Below are positions 61,270 through 64,000 of a stretch of 64,000 nt of DNA, one piece after another. A model generated the notes under the pieces. The model saw only the letters and a program-made list of their open reading frames with translations. It was not told the origin of the DNA and searched no databases. Each line of letters starts with the position of its first letter. Positions within the stretch are counted from its first letter, which is position 1. This stretch comes from Asticcacaulis sp. AC402 (lineage in GTDB: Bacteria; Pseudomonadota; Alphaproteobacteria; Caulobacterales; Caulobacteraceae): contig NZ_AWGC01000001.1 of NCBI RefSeq assembly GCF_000495835.1, positions 1 through 64,000 on the forward strand, in the 5' to 3' direction. The position numbers were made by a program, and so were the translations under genes.

Positions 61270-63135
61270 CTACTTCCTAAGTTGCCCCAGGTCGCGCACA
61301 GCGCCGGTGTCGGCCGAGGTAACCAGCGCGGCATAGGCCTGCAAGGCCGCCGAGACCACGCGGTCGCGGTTGTGGGGCGTATAGGCATCCGGGCCGCGGG
61401 CCTCTTCCTCGGCACGGCGTTGGGCGATTTCGGATTCGGAGATGGCCAGTTGGATCGAGCGCTTGGGGATATCGATCTCGATGCGGTCGCCTTCGCGGAC
61501 CAGGGCGATCAGGCCGCCCGAGGCCGCTTCCGGCGAGGCATGGCCGATCGACAGGCCCGAGGTCCCGCCCGAGAACCGGCCGTCGGTCAACAGGGCGCAG
61601 GCTTTCCCTAAGCCCTTCGATTTCAGATAGGTCGTCGGGTACAGCATTTCCTGCATACCCGGGCCGCCTTTGGGACCTTCGTAATGGATGACGACGACGT
61701 CGCCTTCGACGATCTTGTTGTTCAGGATGGCCACGGTGGCCTCGTCCTGGGATTCGAAGACGCGCGCCGTGCCGTTGAACTGCCAGATCGATTCATCGAC
61801 CCCGGCCGTCTTAACGATACAACCGTTTTCAGCGATGTTGCCGTACAGTACGGCCAAGCCACCGTCCTTGGTAAAGGCGTGTTCCTTGGAACGGATCACC
61901 CCGCCGATCCGGTCGCGGTCCAGCTCGTCCCAGCGGCGGTCCTGCGAGAAGGCCTGGGTGGTGCGCACGCCGCCCGGCGCCGCCTTGAAGAATTCGGTGA
62001 CCTCTTCGTCATTGGTCTGGCGGATGTCCCAGTAGCTGAGAGCATGGGCGAGGGATGGCGAATGGACGGTCTTCGATTGGGTGTGCAGCATGCCACCGCG
62101 CGCAAGTTCGCCCAGGATTCCCATGATACCGCCAGCGCGGTGGACGTCTTCGACATGGACATCGGAGGCTGCCGGGGCAACCTTGCAAAGGCAGGGCGTG
62201 ACGCGCGAAATCCGGTCGATATCGGCCATGGTGAAGTCGACGCCGGCCTCCTGAGCCGCCGCCAGGATATGCAGAACGGTGTTGGTCGAACCGCCCATGG
62301 CAACGTCCAAAGCCATGGCGTTCTCAAAGGCTTCCTTGGTGGCGATGCTGCGCGGCAGAACCGAGGCATCGTCCTTTTCGTAATAGCGCCTGGTGATGTC
62401 GACGATCAGCCGGCCAGCCTGTTCGAAGAGGCGCTTGCGGTCGGCGTGGGTGGCCAGGGTGGTGCCGTTGCCGGGCAGGCTCAGGCCCAGGGCCTCGGTC
62501 AGGCAGTTCATCGAATTGGCGGTGAACATGCCCGAGCACGAACCGCAGGTCGGACAGGCGGCTTCTTCGACGGCCTTGACCTGCGCATCGGAAATACGGT
62601 CATCGCCGGCCTGGATCATGGCGTCGATCAGGTCGAGCGAATGGGTCTTTTCGACGCCGTTCTCGTCGGCCCACACCACCTTGCCGGCCTCCATGGGCCC
62701 ACCCGAGACGAAAACGACCGGAATATTGATGCGCATGGCCGCCATCAGCATGCCCGGCGTGATCTTGTCGCAGTTGGAGATGCAGACCATGGCGTCAGCG
62801 CAGTGGGCGTTGACCATATATTCGACGCTGTCGGCGATCAGGTCGCGCGACGGCAGCGAATAGAGCATGCCGCCGTGGCCCATGGCGATGCCGTCATCGA
62901 CGGCGATGGTGTTGAATTCCTTGGCGACGCCCCCTGAGGCTTCGATCTCACGTGCTACCAACTGGCCGAGGTCTTTCAGGTGGACGTGGCCCGGCACGAA
63001 CTGGGTGAAGCTGTTGACGACCGCGATAATCGGCTTGGAGAAATCGGCGTCGGTCATACCTGTCGCCCGCCAGAGCGCCCGCGCGCCCGCCATGTTGCGG
63101 CCGAAGGTGGTGGTGCGGGAACGATAGGCGGGCAT
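61270..63135 (-). CDS. ilvD: Dihydroxy-acid dehydratase
   Basis: The 621-residue enzyme is a complete Ilv[20 protein letters not shown], the first Fe-S cysteine region [15 protein letters not shown], then [29 protein letters not shown] and the C-terminal swivelling domain with [17 protein letters not shown]. It dehydrates dihydroxy-acids to 2-keto acids in valine, leucine and isoleucine synthesis. ATG at 63135. It is a single gene; ilvBN and ilvC are not near. The upstream region has a TATATA-type element and no visible attenuator. Confidence 0.97.
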   Translation of the reverse strand: MPAYRSRTTTFGRNMAGARALWRATGMTDADFSKPIIAVVNSFTQFVPGHVHLKDLGQLVAREIEASGGVAKEFNTIAVDDGIAMGHGGMLYSLPSRDLIADSVEYMVNAHCADAMVCISNCDKITPGMLMAAMRINIPVVFVSGGPMEAGKVVWADENGVEKTHSLDLIDAMIQAGDDRISDAQVKAVEEAACPTCGSCSGMFTANSMNCLTEALGLSLPGNGTTLATHADRKRLFEQAGRLIVDITRRYYEKDDASVLPRSIATKEAFENAMALDVAMGGSTNTVLHILAAAQEAGVDFTMADIDRISRVTPCLCKVAPAASDVHVEDVHRAGGIMGILGELARGGMLHTQSKTVHSPSLAHALSYWDIRQTNDEEVTEFFKAAPGGVRTTQAFSQDRRWDELDRDRIGGVIRSKEHAFTKDGGLAVLYGNIAENGCIVKTAGVDESIWQFNGTARVFESQDEATVAILNNKIVEGDVVVIHYEGPKGGPGMQEMLYPTTYLKSKGLGKACALLTDGRFSGGTSGLSIGHASPEAASGGLIALVREGDRIEIDIPKRSIQLAISESEIAQRRAEEEARGPDAYTPHNRDRVVSAALQAYAALVTSADTGAVRDLGQLRK

Positions 63136-63235
63136 GATGGTTACCTGTGAAAATACTTGGCGCGACAGGGGTTTGGGTTGTTGCCCTATATAGTCCCGCA
63201 GGCTCGTATGGCAATCACGGAATGCGCGGCAAATC

Positions 63236-63844
63236 TCAATTGGGTTTCATGCCGGACAGATACAAGGCGTTGACGCGAAACTGGATCTTGGCCTTGTCCG
63301 AGCACAAAGACTCGTAAGGCCGATCCTCCTTTACGAAAGCCTTCTCACCATTCCTCAATATGAAGACGTGGGACATGCCCGGTTTGTTGTTCGGGTTAAC
63401 GGGTTGGCAGAACCATTCGCTCCAGAAAACCAGTCCCTCTTTTTCGCGAAGAAAGCCGTCCCATTCGTGCTCGGACCACTGCTCGCTTTCCGCCAGCAGC
63501 CGGCCGGAGGGGTCGAGAACATAGACGTAGGAGGATGACCAGTCGACACAGTCGTGCTGGTTGGTCGTTATGACGATCTCATCCTTAGTGCGGGCGATCT
63601 TGGCCGTATTGATGGAATTTCCCCAAGGCTGCGAGCCCTTCTCCGATACGGTCTGGCCGTTCACCTTGAGATGTGCCACGGCAGGCAGCTCGATCGACAA
63701 CCCGCCGATCTCGGCCGAATAGCTGGACACCGGAAAGGACCAACCACACATGTCTTCTTCGTCGGACATCTCATCGGCATAAGATACCGCCGGCAGGCTC
63801 GCCATCAAAAACGCACCGAGAAAGCTTACCAGCTTCAGTTTCAT
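63236..63844 (-). CDS. Secreted hypothetical protein, 202 aa
   Basis: The product has a signal peptide ([20 protein letters not shown], cleaved near SYA) and a mature part with five cysteines (DMCGWSF, QHDCVDW, EWFCQPV, SLCSDKA), likely paired in the periplasm. It is strand-rich, with many tryptophans and no recognised domain. ATG at 63844 follows GAGGAGGGG at good spacing. It sits upstream of ilvD in the same direction, separated by about 100 bases containing an ilvD-type promoter. Confidence 0.7.
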   Translation of the reverse strand: MKLKLVSFLGAFLMASLPAVSYADEMSDEEDMCGWSFPVSSYSAEIGGLSIELPAVAHLKVNGQTVSEKGSQPWGNSINTAKIARTKDEIVITTNQHDCVDWSSSYVYVLDPSGRLLAESEQWSEHEWDGFLREKEGLVFWSEWFCQPVNPNNKPGMSHVFILRNGEKAFVKEDRPYESLCSDKAKIQFRVNALYLSGMKPN

Positions 63845-63897
63845 AGTCCCCTCCTCTTACCCTTGCGCAGCCTATACCAGCCGCGCTGCGGCCGCAA

Positions 63898-64000
63898 TCA
63901 TGGCTTGGCGCAACACGCCTTCTCCGTCGTTCCCGCCATCCAGCGCAGGATATCCGGCATCAGCGCGCCGCCGTGCTGATCGGAGTGGCCGCCGTCGCCC
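63898..64000 (-). CDS. C-terminal end of an unidentified protein (cut by window)
   Basis: On the minus strand the frame entering from the right edge reads GDGGHSDQHGGALMPDILRW, then MAGTTEKACCAKP and stop TGA at 63898. This is at least 34 codons. The GGHSD wording could be the histidine end of an alpha/beta hydrolase, which is a guess. A ribosome site and start lie outside the window. Confidence 0.45.
   Translation of the reverse strand, partial: GDGGHSDQHGGALMPDILRWMAGTTEKACCAKP

Noticed and set aside
61684-62937. 417-codon frame antisense to ilvD
   Set aside because: It is the complement of a strongly conserved gene in high-G+C DNA; the product has no recognisable domain.
1-64000. tRNA or rRNA genes, prophage, complete insertion sequence
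   Set aside because: Looked for by eye and none found; no cloverleaf with conserved loops and no transposase or integrase reading frame was recognised.

Overview
The window looks like a chromosomal segment of an alphaproteobacterium of the Caulobacterales, probably close to Asticcacaulis or Caulobacter. The pointers are a DivJ-type membrane histidine kinase, a CdnL/CarD regulator next to fdxA and an S4-domain gene, an alphaproteobacterial RpoH, cobS/cobT with J-domain and BolA genes nearby, DUF1491, an Oar-like TonB-dependent receptor and a TadG-like protein. This placement rests on gene content and recognised families, not on a search. No tRNA, rRNA, CRISPR array, prophage or complete insertion sequence was seen.

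Layout. 0-6 kb: hypothetical genes, DUF1491, a DivJ-like kinase, a second small kinase with an altered ATP-binding motif, SufE. 6-16 kb: pyrimidine nucleotidase and dapD (lysine/peptidoglycan precursor), clpB with a likely heat-shock promoter, an SDR gene, a VapBC pair, an alpha/beta hydrolase, a GT4 glycosyltransferase, infC with an ATT start. 16-22 kb: S4 protein, fdxA, carD, an AcoR-like regulator divergent from an aldehyde dehydrogenase, rpmB. 22-32 kb: a secreted GH140-like hydrolase, a phytase-like esterase, cobT/cobS, small enzymes, J-domain protein and BolA. 32-42 kb: TadG-like protein, polysaccharide deacetylase, an aminotransferase-hpd tyrosine catabolic pair, a molybdopterin oxidoreductase with its cytochrome b, DUF4442, a GST. 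42-57 kb: serC, purA, a large TonB-dependent receptor, a response regulator, rpoH, folP, murB and murC. 57-64 kb: ParDE coupled to a cytochrome b561, then a tandem pair of OmpA-type envelope modules, then ilvD.

The most interesting unit is at 58.0-61.0 kb. It holds two consecutive three-gene modules. Each has a 271-residue membrane-anchored BON-like plus OmpA protein, then a 31-residue single-helix protein, then a single-span membrane protein with a proline-rich tail. The order recalls the mycobacterial ompATb (arfABC) operon. The 31-residue genes are short enough to be missed by ordinary gene calling.

The second theme is extragenic repeats. One REP-like family (A) occurs about ten times and at four places supplies or overlaps the stop codon of the adjoining gene. 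A second family (B, about 135 bp, two hairpins) occurs three times, and one copy lies inside an A copy, which shows that B has moved. Further palindromic families (C-G) sit between operons.
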